Source: Macrothele yani (taxonomy: Eukaryota > Arthropoda > Arachnida > Araneae > Macrothelidae). Taken from it: a stretch of 64,000 nucleotides of DNA. This document shows, piece after piece, positions 9,289-22,300 of this stretch. Position 1 is the first letter of the stretch. Each line of letters starts with the position of its first letter. The notes beneath the pieces were generated by a model. The model searched no databases. It saw nothing but the letters and a program-made list of their open reading frames with translations, and had not been told where the DNA came from. Position numbers and translations under genes: made by a program. The DNA lies in NCBI GenBank assembly GCA_039090855.1, contig CM076990.1:200823232-200887231 (forward strand), read 5' to 3'.

Positions 9289-9444
9289 TTTCTTGACAGT
9301 ATTTGCCTGTATAGCCAGGGTCACAAATGCACATGAAGCCACCAGATAAGTCATTTATACACTTCCCATGTTCTCCACACATGCTGATGTGACTTTTGTC
9401 TGAAGATGATTCTAATGTCATTGCATCACAATTGTCTACCCTCG
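9289..9444 (-). CDS. Jagged/Serrate-like Notch ligand, exon for EGF repeat 10 (with insert)
   Basis: This 156-bp exon has acceptor TTTCTAG and donor GTAAGTAA. It continues the repeat whose first cysteines are at the end of the exon 23688-23838. It encodes TRVDNCDAMTLESSSDKS, then a complete second half with CGEHGKCINDLSGGFMC and GYTGKYCQE. The long serine-rich insert in the middle of this EGF repeat is characteristic of the Jagged/Serrate branch of DSL ligands and is absent from Delta, so this exon is the best discriminator of the gene's identity. Confidence 0.88.
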
Positions 9445-11056
9445 CTAGAAAAAAAAAATCTTGAAATCAATAACAGTCAAATACACAGCACATGGAAATA
9501 AATTGATTTAAGTATCATATACTTTTACAGCATTTAATTATAAAATTTATGTTATGTACTTAAATTAATAACAGCTGCAAAGTACATCAAAAGTTAAAAT
9601 GTAGATGTTATGGATGAGAGAGCTGTTACATATCTTGAAGTTTTTATTTCTAAAATTTAGTCACGTTGAGACATTTCTGTTCTTTGAAATTAAACATTTT
9701 TTTTCTTTGGGGCAATCTCATTGCCAGACTGACTTCTGATAGGTTGCCAAATGGCTGAACAGTAAAGTGAAGAAAATCTCATGCTGAAACTCTTCATTCA
9801 ACCTCTCTGGGTGAGCATGAATGTTGTTTTCCATGAATCAGTAGTTTTAAAATAATAATAGGTGACTCCTCTTATCTTATAGTGCTTATAATAGTCACTA
9901 GGCTACTAAAACAAACAAACAATTTTGTCAAAAAAATTTCACACATTTGGCCCGCCTCGTAGTTTTCTGTTCAGTGCTGAAAAAATCCAAGAAGAAAGTA
10001 AAACATCCATAGTGAGTTATACCATTTTTGCCATGGTATGTCTTAATTCATAAATAAATGAATAAATACCAATGATAACATTCAATAATTCTTCTATCAC
10101 TAATTTCAAGTAAATTTAGACATCTGTATTTTTTTGAGAGAAAAATGTTTAAATGTTAAAATCATACTTAAAAGTTGTAAAAAAAAAATTAATCCAGTGC
10201 AATTACTCTCATGGGCCCACAGTGTTGTTATCATATTTAAATGATGACATAGTACAAGTGCTACTGAAATTTCTATTGAACACAATACCTAACATTATGG
10301 ACGAATCTGAAATTAGAAGGTTTAGTTAGAACTTTGTCTTTAACTTTTGGAATATTATCACACTAAGAAAAATAAAATTATAGTGTGGTGTGCACACACA
10401 CGCACATACAGTCAAACTTTGATTTAACGAAATTCAAGGGACCAACATTTTTGTACGTAAAATCGCGGAATTCTCTAAATCGAGGAAACTTTTTGAATGA
10501 AACATTCAAATTAAGCTAGTGTTCATAATAAAATACGCAAGCAGCTAAGTTCTCTTTCAGTGAAATTAAAATTTTGTATAGTGCTTTTAATTACGAAATT
10601 TATTATCAAAATTGATATAGTACATACACATTTACCTTGAATATTAAATACATAATTCGTAGATATTAGACTTCAATAGCATCAAAATTTAAGCATACTT
10701 TAAAATTACGAGAAAAATACGATAGTTGATTTTTTTCAGAGCATTTATCTTCTTACATAATGACTTCAGTATTATAAACTGCATGAAACAGAACATCAGT
10801 TAATATTAATTAACTTAGTTGTAAATGCATTTATGGCACCTCTATTCATAGTGATTGTGGAATAACTTTTTTTTACGGGTCTTTTAGAGGTTATTTTTAA
10901 TGAAAGTTGGTTGTCAAATTTTCGAACTAAAGCCTAGTTCATCAGGGACTATGTCACTGGAGATTGCCACTCAATTGGAAGAGACATCCGCAATTATCGC
11001 TAATTGTGGTACTTCTTCTTCTTGCTATTTCGATCCCTTCTTCTAGTTTCTCTTTA

Positions 11057-12382
11057 CTAAGTTTGACTGGTGATGATTATTTTCACTGAGTCCCAATTTA
11101 TGGAGTGTCCACTTGCTTGTACATGTCTGTCTAGCCCTGTTTTGTTCCCAATGTTCCTAGCTGCTTGGCGTTCTTTCATTCGACCTAATACTTTTCCTGT
11201 TTCTCCTATAGTTGAGTCCGGCAGTTGCAGTAATGATGCTAAATCACTCCTTCCTGCAATTGATGTCCAATTCTTTCTGCTTTCTGGCAAGAATTTCTTT
11301 ATTTTGTTATTAAGATCTGGAGCTAGCCTGATATTATATTTTGCTCGATCCTTTTCAGTTTCTCGCCTTGTGGGTACGTAATTTTGCTGGTGAATTTGAA
11401 GTTGGTTTTTCCCTGCTTTTTTTGGCACTTGTTTAAATATTTTCAACATATGGGGAGGGGTAATTGTTTTCTGCCAACATTTCTTTTAATTTCTTCTTTG
11501 TGAAGATCTTTTGAGAAGCTGAAGAGACCAGGATTTCAATTTTTCCAAAAATTGTCTCGTTGCATTCGATTTAATAATCAGGTGGAATGAGCAGAAGTCT
11601 AACATCTTCCCTGTGTTGGTGGGTTTTCTGTGCTGAGTGAATATTTTCCTCTCTTGAGGTCAAGGTTAAATCCAGGTAATTGATGCTATGGTCTTTTTCC
11701 GTTCCAGGGTGTACTCAAGGTATTTAGTAAGTTAAATTCTTCCAGAATCTGAGAGGTAGAGATTGGTCCACAGTATCTACTATAATTAGGACATCATCCA
11801 TGCAACATACAAGGAGGGTTGTATAAGGATTTTTGCCTCTAGCCTTTATATAATAATTTGCTAGCAGAGGTGCTAGTGGAGAACCCATTGCAAGTCCTGA
11901 AGTTTGCCTGTAATATTTCTTTCCAAACTGGAAGAAATTATTTTTGAAGGAAAATAGAGCAGTTCATATATGCCAAGTAGTATTTTCTTATTGTGATTAT
12001 GGGAATACTATTTTTTCGCAAGGTCATCTGCAATGAATTCCAGTAGGAGGTCCAGGTTAATGTTGGCATACATAGAGACTATATCCAGGTTTGCCATTAC
12101 TGGATGAATTAATTCTGGCAAGTTGTTCCAGTTTTCTTTTAGCTGCATGGAATTTTTTAGTAGGTAGGAGGAGAAGGGAAAATATCTGAGGTGACAAGCA
12201 ACATAATAATTAATGTTGGAGAGTGGCGAATTTAAAGTGTCTATTATAGGTCTTAGTTGATGGCCTTCTTTGTGAACTTTTATCGTACCATAGATCTGTG
12301 GAATTTTTGACTGGATTTTGGAGAAGTTTTTGAAGAGCTCATTAAGCTGTTTTTTATTCTAAAGAGCTGATTAATTTCTTCG
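11057..12382 (-). pseudogene. PLE-A polyprotein relic, left arm of dimer
   Basis: Minus-strand RT and GIY-YIG sequence homologous to 12405-13895 but carrying more small indels; for example, the GIY core is shifted so that the frame reads without YIGETGR in phase. The RT KVHKEG block (near 12260-12290) and the GSPLAPLLANYY block (near 11850-11890) are recognisable in pieces. This arm has clearly accumulated more frameshifts than the right arm. Confidence 0.75.
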
Positions 12383-12445
12383 AAATTAATCAGCTCTTAA
12401 ATTCAAAGAAATTAATCAGCTCTTTAAGAAATAAAAAACAGCTTA

Positions 12446-13895
12446 ATGAGCTCTTCAAAAAACTTCTCCAAAATCCAGTCAAGAATTCCACAGATCTATG
12501 GTACGATAAAAGTTCACAAAGAAGGCCATCCAATAAGACCTATAATAGACACTAGAAATTCGCCACTCTCCAACATTAATTATTATTTGCTTGGTCACCT
12601 CAGAGATATTTTCCCTTCTCCTCCCTACCTACTAAAAAATTCCATGCAGCTAAAAAGAAAACTGGACAACTTGCCAGAATTAATTCATCCAGTAATGGCA
12701 AGCCTGGATATAGTCTCTATGTATACCAACATTAAACTGACCTCCTACTGGAATTCATTGCAGATGACCTTATGCGGAAAAAATAGTATTCCATAATCAC
12801 AATAGAGAAATACTACTTGGCATATATGAACTGCTCCTATTTTCCTTCAAGAATAATTTCTTCCAGTTTGGAAAGAAATATTACAGGCAAACTTCAGGAC
12901 TTGCAATGGGTTCTCCACTAGCACCTCTGCTAGCAAATTATTATATAAGTAAACTAGAGGCAAAAATCCTTATACAACCCTCCTTGTTTGCTCTCTATGT
13001 AAGGTACATGGATGATGTCCTAATTATAGTAGATACTGTGGACCAATCTCTACCCTCTCAGATTCTGGAAGAATTTAACTTACTAAATACCTTGAAGTAC
13101 ACCCTGGAACAGGAAAAAGACCATAGCATCAATTACCTGGATTTAACCTTGACCTCAAGAGAAGGGAAAATATTCACTCAGCTTTTAGAAAACCCACCAA
13201 CACAGGGAAGATGTTAGACTTCTGCTCATTCCACCCTGATTATATTAAATCGAATACAGCGAGACAATTTTTGGAAAAAATTGAAATCCTGGTCTCTTCA
13301 GCTTCTCAAAAAGATCTTCACAAAGAAGAATTAAAGGAAATGTTGGCAGAAAACAATTACCCCTCCCCATATGTTGAGAAAATATTTAAACAAGTGCCAA
13401 AAAAGAAGCAGGAAAACCAACTTCAAATTCACCAGCAAAATTACGTACCACAAGGGACTTTTCGAGAAACTGAAAAGGATCGGAGCAAAATATAATATCA
13501 GGCTAGCTCCAGATCTTAATAACAAAATAAAGAAATTCTTGCCAGCTTTAAAGCAGAAAGAATTGGACATCCAATTGCAGGAAGGAGTAATTTACTGCAT
13601 CGACTGTAACTGCGGACTCAGCTATATAGGAGAAACAGGGAGAAGTATTAAGGTCCGAATGAAAGAACACCAAGCAGCTATTAGGAACATTGGGAACAAA
13701 ACAGGGCTAGACAGACATGTACAAGCAAGTGGACACTCCATAAATTGGGACTCAGTGAAAATAATCGCCCACCAGTCAAACTTAGTAAAGAGAAAACTAG
13801 AAGAAGGGATCGAAATAGCAAGAAGAAGAAGTACCACAATTAACGATAATTGCGGATGGTCTCTTCCAATTGAGTGGCAGCAACTACTCCAGTGA
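12446..13895 (+). pseudogene. PLE-A polyprotein relic, right arm of dimer (RT and GIY-YIG)
   Basis: Translation starts inside the RT at SKIQSRIPQIYGTIKVHKEG. It passes MASLDIVSMYTNI, the MGSPLAPLLANYYISKLEAK block, the catalytic LYVRYMDDVLIIVD and the SINYLDLTLT block. It then enters a complete GIY-YIG domain at about 13371-13895: VIYCIDCNCGLSYIGETGR with the cysteine pair inside the GIY-YIG core, and two later histidines (LDRHV, SGHS). Frameshifts near 12780-12905, 13205 and 13490 break it into four frames. The endonuclease part alone is open for 174 codons. Confidence 0.85.
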
Positions 13896-13899
13896 CATA

Positions 13900-13938
13900 G
13901 TCCTGATGACGAACTAGGCTTTAGTTCGAAAATTTGAC
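13900..13938 (+). ncRNA. Hammerhead-like core in PLE-A 3' end (dimer, right arm)
   Basis: GTC is followed by CTGATGA (13903-13909). A 6-bp stem follows (GAACTA with TAGTTC around GGCTT, after one unpaired C), then GAAA, then a tiny AA/TT helix and GAC, which pairs with the upstream GTC. This reproduces the order helix I, CUGANGA, helix II, GAAA, helix III, helix I of a minimal type I hammerhead. The unpaired C before helix II and the 3-bp helix I are deviations, so catalytic activity is uncertain. Confidence 0.5.
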
Positions 13939-14037
13939 AACCAACTTTCATTAAAAATAACCTCTAAAAGACCCGTAAAAAAAAGTTATTCCACAATTAA
14001 TTAACTTGTAAAAACAGAATATGTGTTGATTACCTTT

Positions 14038-15091
14038 TTACACTGTAGAAAAGAAATGCTTTAGAGAAGATTGCTTATTTTGTTCTGAACATTTAGCTTG
14101 ATGAATTGCAGCTTCAGTTTTATGAAGTGCATGAAAAACATCATCATTAATATCAAAGCACATCAAGTAATTTTTAGCACATTCTATACGGTTAGCAGCA
14201 TCACTAAAGCAGCTAACTTTCAGGTCTGCTTCATCTTCTTCATCAGAACCTGAACCATTTATTCCAATCTGTTCATCCAAAACATCATCAAGGGATTGCA
14301 TTTGCCAGGTACGCACATTTGTGCCATGATCAACATAATACCTTATGAGGCAATTTCATTCCATTCAGCAAGATTGTCATCTGCAAAATTATCAGCAGGA
14401 TTTTTGGTATTGGACGCACTTTCTTGTTGTTCACAACCTGAGAAGCTTGCTTTGTTAAAGCAGTTTTTAATGGTATCTGTTGTAACTGCATTCAATGATT
14501 GTTGCACAAAATGCATTCTGCCGAAAATTTTAACTTTAACTTTAGGTGCATCATCTTTTACACCGATAACAGAAAGTTCTTTTCGTATGAGAAGCTTTTG
14601 ATTATGAGATTTTAAAAGACCTAATGACATCCAGATCCAGAGGTTATAATTCACTAGTACAATTTACTAGGGGAAAAATGACTTGAACAGTTTTCAGAGT
14701 TTACCTGAGGATTCGCAGCACACTGATCAACGAATAAGAGGACTTTTCTCTTTTTTGCCTACATCTGAGTATCAAAGGCTTCTACATAATTTTTGAATAA
14801 AGCTGTGATAACAAACAACTTTTTCATATTTGGTGGGCAAAGATTTCACATTTTTGAAGCTACATGGTTTTGTAGATTTGCCTATGACTAATGGCTGCAA
14901 TTTTTCTGACCCTGCTGCATTGGCAGCTGGAAGAACAGTGATTCTGTCTTTTGATTTCTTTCCTCCATGGCAGGTGTAATTTCGAAAACACAGTGTTTTA
15001 TCTGACTGCAGGTTATAAAACAGTCCGGTTTCAGCAGCATTAACGATGTCATACAGCATGTACCCTTCAATAATTTGTGGCGACTGTTCAT
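14038..15091 (-). pseudogene. Tigger/pogo transposase, catalytic and C-terminal region
   Basis: From high to low coordinates: VNAAETGLFYNLQSDKTLCF (the first catalytic Asp position reads E in the visible frame), CHGGKKSKDRITVLPAANAAGSEKLQPLVIGKS, then NVKSLPTKYEKV. Further C-terminal frames follow at 14343-14654 and 14038-14316, the latter rich in acidic residues as in Tigger tails (SGSDEEDEAD). Frames are separated by shifts, so the protein is dead. It is the DDE/DDD recombinase that would act on the CAGTCAAAC termini. Confidence 0.75.
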
Positions 15092-16125
15092 TTTTTCATG
15101 TTTCTGCAGTCACAGGATTAACACATTTGCTTTTGCCGGATAGAGTTCTATACGCTATGTTATGTCTATGCTTAAAACAATCAATCCATCCATTTGATGA
15201 GGTGAATTCCTTTATTTGAAGTCGCTGGACAAGATGAACTGTTTTTTTTTTTTTTCAAAAGTGATCCACTAATAGACAAATTGCTCGTACTAACCTGTGT
15301 TTGTTAGAACCAAGTGACAAGAGCATTTTCCAACTCACTCAGGAGCAATGCTTTCCTAGATTTCCTCTTACTCAAAAAGTGCTCACACGTTGGTGCACAG
15401 CTTTCAATTTCTTTTTTGGTTTATCGCCAGGGATGGATTGGGCCCCGGGATATTTCCCAGTGGACCACTTTAGAAATGGCCCACTTTCTTGTATCCTCAT
15501 TGTTTGGAAAGAACGAATAATTATCTTGGTAGTTATGAATAAGGATCTTTAACTTCATTTAGCTTCATATTGCCTGTCTAAAATGTTGTTTTCTTAAAAA
15601 AATTGCTGTCGGACCGTGCATGCTTTTATGAATAAATTAAGCTAACTATGGTTAAGCATAAGTCGTTGGACTTGGAGCTAAATGGTCATTGGTAGGCCCT
15701 ATCCTCCTTTTGTAATCTTAAAGGAGGAACTAGTAATGATTTGATAATCCATTATCCCCACACCTTTATCCACATACAGACATAAAAAACAAAGTGATTC
15801 TCCGGCAGAGTTCTTCCGAAATCTGTCTCACCCTCATCTACCTTAAAAGCAACAATGATTTACTGGTACTAGTTCATGGATACAAATGATAATTCATGAG
15901 TCAAAATAATGGGTAGACTTAAAAACGACGTCTACTCAAGGAGGTGGTATGAATACCTAGTACACAATCAGTGACCAAATAGATATAATTACCTGGTACA
16001 GCACACTGTTTTGAGCATGGTTTCATATGCTTAAACATTAAACTATGAGTGGATTTTCAAAAAATTTCATCCTTGAATTGCTGTTAGAATTTTTTCAGGA
16101 CTGAATTCCTTTTACAATGCATATT

Positions 16126-16389
16126 TCAACAGTTTTCTTTCATCCAGGAATTAACAATTTTTTTTTCATGAGGGTATGCATGAGGTGTTCTCCAGTGGGT
16201 ACGTGTGCTTTTGTAGTGGACGGCAAGACTAAAATTTCTGGCCTGGTTTCGTGGACCCAATAAGCCCTTGTTTATCGCTATGGTATACAATGTTGACTTG
16301 GAAATTCCGAGTTTCTCTGCTACAGTAGTCTGTGGTCCTGAATTCGCATCAAGCTGCATTTTTTTTTTTTTTTTTTTTGCTGTAATCAT
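16126..16389 (-). pseudogene. Tigger/pogo transposase, N-terminal helix-turn-helix
   Basis: The frame contains QTTVAEKLGISKSTLYTI, a helix-turn-helix of the pipsqueak/CENP-B type that begins pogo-group transposases. The preceding lysine run comes from a homopolymer. DNA between 15092 and 16125 shows no coding match, and a hAT-like terminal word occurs near 15429. Confidence 0.6.
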
Positions 16390-17149
16390 TCAGTTTTTTT
16401 AAATGCTTTCACAAAATGCACTTATGCAAACAACAGTGATCAGTGAATTTCACTTCTAACTTTTCTAATGCTATCTATGTTCATCAAAACTTAGTCCATA
16501 AACAAGCTGTGTTGTTTAATTTGACCTCTAGATTTAACACTGAGAAGAAAAGAAGGAGCGCAATTTGGGGAAGAATTTCAGAGGTTCAGGAATGGGTACA
16601 TATAATGTGTGTTCCCTGACTTCACAGAAAGCTATTGATCTGTCTGTAGCTGAAAACAAGAATCCCCATTGTACTCTAGATTCCCCCCCCCCCCCCCCAC
16701 ACACACACACTGCCTTTCTTTACTCTGCTTCCCAACCATGTAAGAAAACATTTCGCTCCTTTGGAACTTTATGTTCATTTGCCTGTAAAATGCTCCCAAA
16801 GCATAAGTTACGCTTGATAGTTGGAGGAAAGGCGAACTGATTTATGATTCTGTCAAGTTGTGTTGCAGATGGTGTTCTTTGAACTGCTGGTTAACTGCAT
16901 GCGTAAAAGTTTCCTGTCACGCGAGGCTCTCTTTTTAGCTAACCTTTAACGTGAAAATGCTGGTTAACATATGGTTTGGTGGTTCAAAAAGAAAAATAAA
17001 TGTTTGCTAAATTGAGGAAATGTGTTCGTTAAATCGGGGAATGCCAAGCATTATTTTCAATGCGGTTCCGTCCGGACCATAAAAAATGCACGTAAAAGCT
17101 CGGAATTCGTTAAATCGCTTTCTGTTATATAGGGGTTTGACTGTATATA

Positions 17150-17500
17150 TCTATCATTATCATCAACAACCATGGGACAGATGCCCGTAGGTGTCTGATG
17201 CCATGAGATAGCAGATTTCAATCGTCTTTCAGTATTTTACTACCAGCGCATCGACACTCATCTGGTAAGCCTAGCCATCTTAGAAAAGAGGTCCAAGGAC
17301 AAAGTGCATCCTGGGCCGACTTCAGAGGAAACCATCCACACATTTGTTCCCCAACACGGGGAGTCTGTGGAAAGCCCCAGAAAATCCACAGACTAGGTGG
17401 CTGGTAGGACCAGGATTTGAACTCCCATCAGAAACAGAAACACCTGCCTCCAGCCACACAGTGCACAGTGACTTAACCAACTGCACTATGCCGGTGGTAT
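17150..17500 (-). mobile_element. tRNA-derived SINE with LINE-like 3' end
   Basis: On the minus strand the head near 17495 reads GGCATAGTGCAGTTGG, an A-box-like segment, and GAGTTCAAATCC follows as a B-box. The 3' end (17153-17215) ends in ATGATAATGAT-type repeats after ACCTACGGGCATCTG. It shares about 45 bp with the LINE tail at 26041-26090 (words ACCATGG and TAGGTGTCTG on the plus strand). Confidence 0.6.
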
Positions 17501-18686
17501 ATAACATATATATGCGCTAAAATTTTATTTTTTATATTTGTTTTTCAATTTTATTTGATCTTGAGAAAGACTTCAGAATTTATTTTTCATAGACACTCAA
17601 AATTCAAAATTTATATGGCAATTCTGGTCATGTTTTCAATATTCTGGGTTGTGTATTCCTAAGAGTATGACTTCTATGGATTCCCTTGCTTCTGCTGGTT
17701 CTTACCATTTGTTGTCGGACTGAAAATTCCACTTGTGTTATTCTGCTGTTTGTAATTCACTGTACTGCAATTCTGTGAAACTCATAATCTGATTTTGTAA
17801 TATACAATAAAAACTCAACAATGAAATTCCTACAAAACTTCTTCAACAGTGGTCATCCCATATGTTAAAATGTAAAAGTTCTGTTGTTAGCATTTTACCA
17901 TTTAAAACTGATTTAATGGTAATTGGAAGGTATTCCCATAACTCAATATAAATTTTTACAGAATTATTTCATTATGCACTTAGGCAATGCACAACATTTT
18001 TCATATATACATCAATAATCTATTTTACTGATATGAGCTCTCACTGAATGATTAAATGTGTACTTGACTCAGAAAATATCTATGTTAGTTCAATGAAAAC
18101 AGTCTGAGATAGTTAATCATAGGGTAATCAACTTCCTCATATCAGGTGGGGATGGTGAGATTTTGGCAATGTGTCGTATGTTGGGCTTGAGTGACAACAA
18201 TATGAAGGAAGTAGTTTAATCTTGATCCCACTAGCAGCTAGTTGAATTTTATGTTGCAGTGACCTGTACTACTGAGAAATCAGTGTATCCATATATGAGT
18301 TATTTATTTATTTGTTTAGTTTGTCTCATCCCTCATGTGTAAACATCAGAGTGCAGCAAATCCTCAAATTATTGGATTTCAGCATATGCAGCTTTGCTAA
18401 TATGCGAGGGAGAAATTCTCCTAACTGCTTTTTATATGTGAGAAACTTTCCTGTTATGTGATTCTGTGCAGTGGACCACGAATTGGTTGGACCTTTTCAC
18501 ACTATTTGCTTTTCCACTACAATGTGTGTGGTGTTGACAGGACACATGGGAGGTGTCACAGTACACAAAACGAATAAAAATTTAGTCTCGCAATGGGTAT
18601 TATGCTGTACAGATCTATGCTGTTATGTGATATGGATATATCACTTTTCCTGTTTATTGCATCTTGCTTTCAACTAATTGGCTATG

Positions 18687-20200
18687 GATTCCAAACGTCT
18701 TTCAAGTGCATCTACAATTGAGGGAGTGGTAAATAACAGGAAGAGAACCTATCAAACTTTTGAAGGAAGTTAGAAAGTTTATGACACATTGATATTGCTG
18801 ATACATTAATGTGTATTCAGTCTGGGTGAATGAACGATGCAGAACATAAAGAAGAGTGCTGAAAAAATTAATAATGATGTCATTCTTTCTATGCCAGATA
18901 AGCATAATTAGAAAACCAGTAATGGAGAAGATGGGAAAATGCTATATCACTCTACAATGAACATGAAATGAAGAAGTCATCTTAATAACCTGGCACTTAG
19001 ATCCAAAACTCTCAAGATTTATAAGTGAACTTCCTGAAAGGAAAGTGTTGCTGAAATTGAGCAATTTCTAGCAGTAAGAGATTTTGGGATAAGTTTATTC
19101 AACGCTAAAACCTGCACAACTTGTAAATTATTAGAGAAACTGCAAGTGCTGATCATGAAGCTGTTGGCAAGTGTCCTGAAGAATTAAGAGCAGTGATAAA
19201 AAAGAAATGGATATCACCACAAGCAAGTAAGTGTTCAGTGCAGATGAAATTGGCATACTTTGAAAGTAGATGTCATCTAGAAATAATATCAGCAAAGAAG
19301 AAAAAATTGCTCTTGGATTTAAAGCAGCTGAATATGGGTTGCTGCTGCTATGGGTCCACACAGCATATGACTTTAAAATGAAAACTCTCCTGGCCAACCA
19401 TTCACAAAATCCCAATGCACTGAAAGACTTAAACATGAACATGCTACCCTTATACTAGAAAGCAAATAAAATGGCTTGAATAACTGAGCAACTCTTCACA
19501 ACCGGTTCATGAATAATTTTGCATTTGAACGTGAGAAATGTTTTTGGGAGTGTAACCTTTCTATTCACGTGTTACCAATCCTCAATAATGCTCCTGGCCA
19601 CTCTGAACATTTGAATAATATCAGCTCTACTGTTCGAATGTTGTTCTTGCCCCAAAACACAACTTCTCTGATCCAGACATTAGCCCAGGGAGTTGTATCA
19701 ACTTTTAAGATATATAATATGTATAAGAGCATATCCCAGTTCCTTAAAGACACCAATGATTTTGATAACCCAGGAAAAAAGCTTATAATTCACCATATCA
19801 AGGTTGCTATACACAATATTCACGTATCTTGGGAAGAAGTCAAGATATCACCATTGAATGCATCATGGAAGACATTGTGGAAAGATATCAGTGATTATTT
19901 CAAAGGTTTTCCGTAGTTTCCAAGTGACAGTGCATAACATTGTGGAGATTAGATGGAAGGTGGGTGGAGGTGGCATCTTCGATATGGAAGAGAATGATGT
20001 GATGGAGTTAATTGACTCACATGAACTTAAGGTTGAACGAATGTGACCCAGCAACTGAAGAAAGAAGAAGAGTGAAGTTTCCCAAGTGAAAGATTTGGAT
20101 ATGAAGACATTGGCATCATTATTTTTGCAGCTGAACAACATTACACAACCCTTTTTTGATCAACACTCAGACTTTGACAGAAGTCTTCAGTTCAAGAGCG
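18687..20200 (+). pseudogene. Second Tigger-type transposase relic
   Basis: Scattered frames in order give an N-terminal part and RETASADHEAVGKCPEELRAV (19137-19195). ISAKKKKLLLDLKQ and KMKTLLANHSQNPNALKDLN follow near 19300-19440. Then comes a 135-codon stretch (19509-19916) with VLPILNNAPGHSEHLN, FLPQNTTSLIQ and QGVVSTFKIY, the second and third catalytic regions of Tigger transposases. The expected D of the DNAPGH motif is N here. Many stops and shifts; I could not find its termini. Confidence 0.75.
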
Positions 20201-22300
20201 ATCTTCACAACATATTGTGGAAGACATATTTTTCACAAATACATTGAACAACTACAGGATTTTTAAGGTGGCAAACAGAATAGACATTGCCTTGCTTACT
20301 GTTCAGCATGTAACTTACCATCAGAAAACTTGAAAACCACATCAGCCTGGAGTGGAAACTAAACCCACACAAGCCAATTCTGGCCCAAGCATACCACCTG
20401 CCACACCACCCAAGACAATGAAGTCCCAAGCATCTGATGATTAATAATCTGAACAACTTCAGACATGATGCCATAACATCCTTATACCATACAACAAAGT
20501 CTGTACTCAGAAACAAACACTGGAAAGGCAGACCAGTATGATGCAATATTTCAGACATGGTCTGCCTCTCCTGTTCCCAAAGCTCATTCAAGGAGACAGG
20601 GGGACCCAGGGGCTGAACAGTATTTTCGGGCCCCAGTATTAGTGGCACATCTAGGATTTCACTATTGGTGGCTGAATAAAAATACCCAGGAGAAAACATT
20701 CCCAAAATATGATGAGGAAGCCACAAAAATACCCCCCCCCCCATATTGAAGTGTGTATCCCATGATTCTTCATAGACAAATCAGTGTTAGCAAGAAAATG
20801 TAAAAATGCATGGTTGAAAAATGAATACCAATTCAGTTCTGCTTTAATCCCCACCCTTGAGGGTTCAGCTTGTTGAAATTATATGAAAGTAATGGACAAA
20901 ATAATATGATTCAAATATAATGATTCAAACGAATTCTTAATGTATGAAAATTTCCCTATATTACAAATGTGTACAAAAAAACATCTATACTGCTTTTGAA
21001 AGATTTGACGATGGACTGGCGCCGACTGTACATTTTGCCAACTCCTAAAAAAGCAGAAAGAAATAAAACAAAAATTTCACAAGGCAATGTCTCATAGTTT
21101 TTGCTGTGCTATCTGCAAAAAAAAAAGCAACAAAAGAAACTATAGAACTCTGTCAATTCTTCAAGTATCCTGCATTATTCTGGGACCCCTTTCAAGGCTG
21201 CAACTTTCCTAGCTCCCCACCCTATTAAATGGGCTCTGCCTGTTCCAACTGCTTCTGAACAAGAATCAACATCAACCCCTCGTCTTGGATGTGAAACTGG
21301 ATCACCTTGAACAACTTCACTTTTGCCACAGGTGCTATTTGCTGCTAACAGCCCCATAAAAGAGGTTTATCCAATTGATGTAACTTTGCCTGATTTGGAT
21401 GATTCTGACTCATATTATCTAGTACCCACCTCTTTAAATATGCAAAGATCTATCACTACAATCACAATCCCATCCCTTGGAGCCAGACTGACTGTTTATT
21501 TTGGTGTGTATTGATTTATTTTAGTAAAATTTATGTTTCTGTTAATATCTGTGTTTATATTTTTGATGTATTAAAAAGATCTCAGTGTGGGTAAACTTAA
21601 TTTGAGACATCATATTTTATGTTGTCACATGCAACCCCTTTTCTATATATGTGAATGCATTCCATACATGTGATTTCAATCTAACTCTCCCACAAATTGA
21701 AGACTTTCTGTACATCATGGAGTAAAGTTCATGCCACACATGGAAGTCACAGATTCGTTTTTCTTTTCTTTGTGTGATTTTCTTTCATAGAGTTGGAGGA
21801 ATCATCTTTGATCCATGTGGCCAACTCTAGAAAACTTGAAAAGTTTGGTAACCTGGGAGCTGGAATTGAGCTCCAATCTCGTGATTTCTCTAAATGATAT
21901 CATTGCACCACGCATGACACTACAGCTCCGGGAAAATGAAGTTACTGTACAATATGGCATAATCAGGGGTGGTGTGCCAAATGGATAAAAACCAGTTCAC
22001 ACGAGCAGCAACATGAATGATGGTAGTGGAAGGTAAGTGTCACAGAACAGGTCACATTTACTAATAGAAGTGAATTTCAGTTTCTAAAAAATTACACATT
22101 TTGTCATAAACTGAATATTTTTTTAAAGTTTAGTTTCAGTTCTGTACAGGGCCTGACTTATGCACAGGCCTATAAAGGCCTAAACCCTGTGGTCCCATTT
22201 TTAATGAGCTCCAAAATTTCTTCAAAGTGCATTGTGCCAAACAAAACATACTTTGTAATAATTGATGATATAGCAATTCCTGGACTTAATACACTATAAA

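Larger units (their letters stand above)
10817..13995. mobile_element. Head-to-head inverted dimer of Penelope-like element A
   Basis: Two 5'-truncated copies of one element face away from a centre near 12385-12405. The left copy reads on the minus strand, the right on the plus. Both are truncated at the same point of the RT gene. The whole dimer is bounded by one exact 12-bp direct repeat, ATTAATTAACTT (10805-10816 and 13996-14007), so it appears to have entered the Tigger element as a unit. The left outer edge carries a leader, AGTTGTAAATGCATTTATGG.., also present at the 5' end of the full-length copy (31725 side). Confidence 0.8.
10409..17143 (-). mobile_element. Tigger/pogo-type DNA transposon, interrupted
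   Basis: The termini are CAGTCAAAC at 10409 and its reverse complement GTTTGACTG ending at 17143. Each is flanked by TA (10407-10408, 17144-17145), the target duplication of the pogo group. Subterminal blocks also match in inverted orientation (CGATTTAACGAA-type words at both ends). About 3.2 kb of the interior is the inverted PLE dimer (10817-13995), leaving an original element of about 3.5 kb with a minus-strand transposase relic. Confidence 0.8.

Noticed and set aside
15429..15705. hAT-like end CAGGGATGGATTGGGCC near 15429 with a weak counterpart near 15693
   Set aside because: The right end matches poorly and no 8-bp duplication was found. Possibly a fragment, not supported as an element.
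20205..20744. 179-codon minus-strand frame
   Set aside because: No family resemblance; overlaps the decayed 3' part of the second Tigger relic and degenerate SINE-like DNA. Treated as chance.
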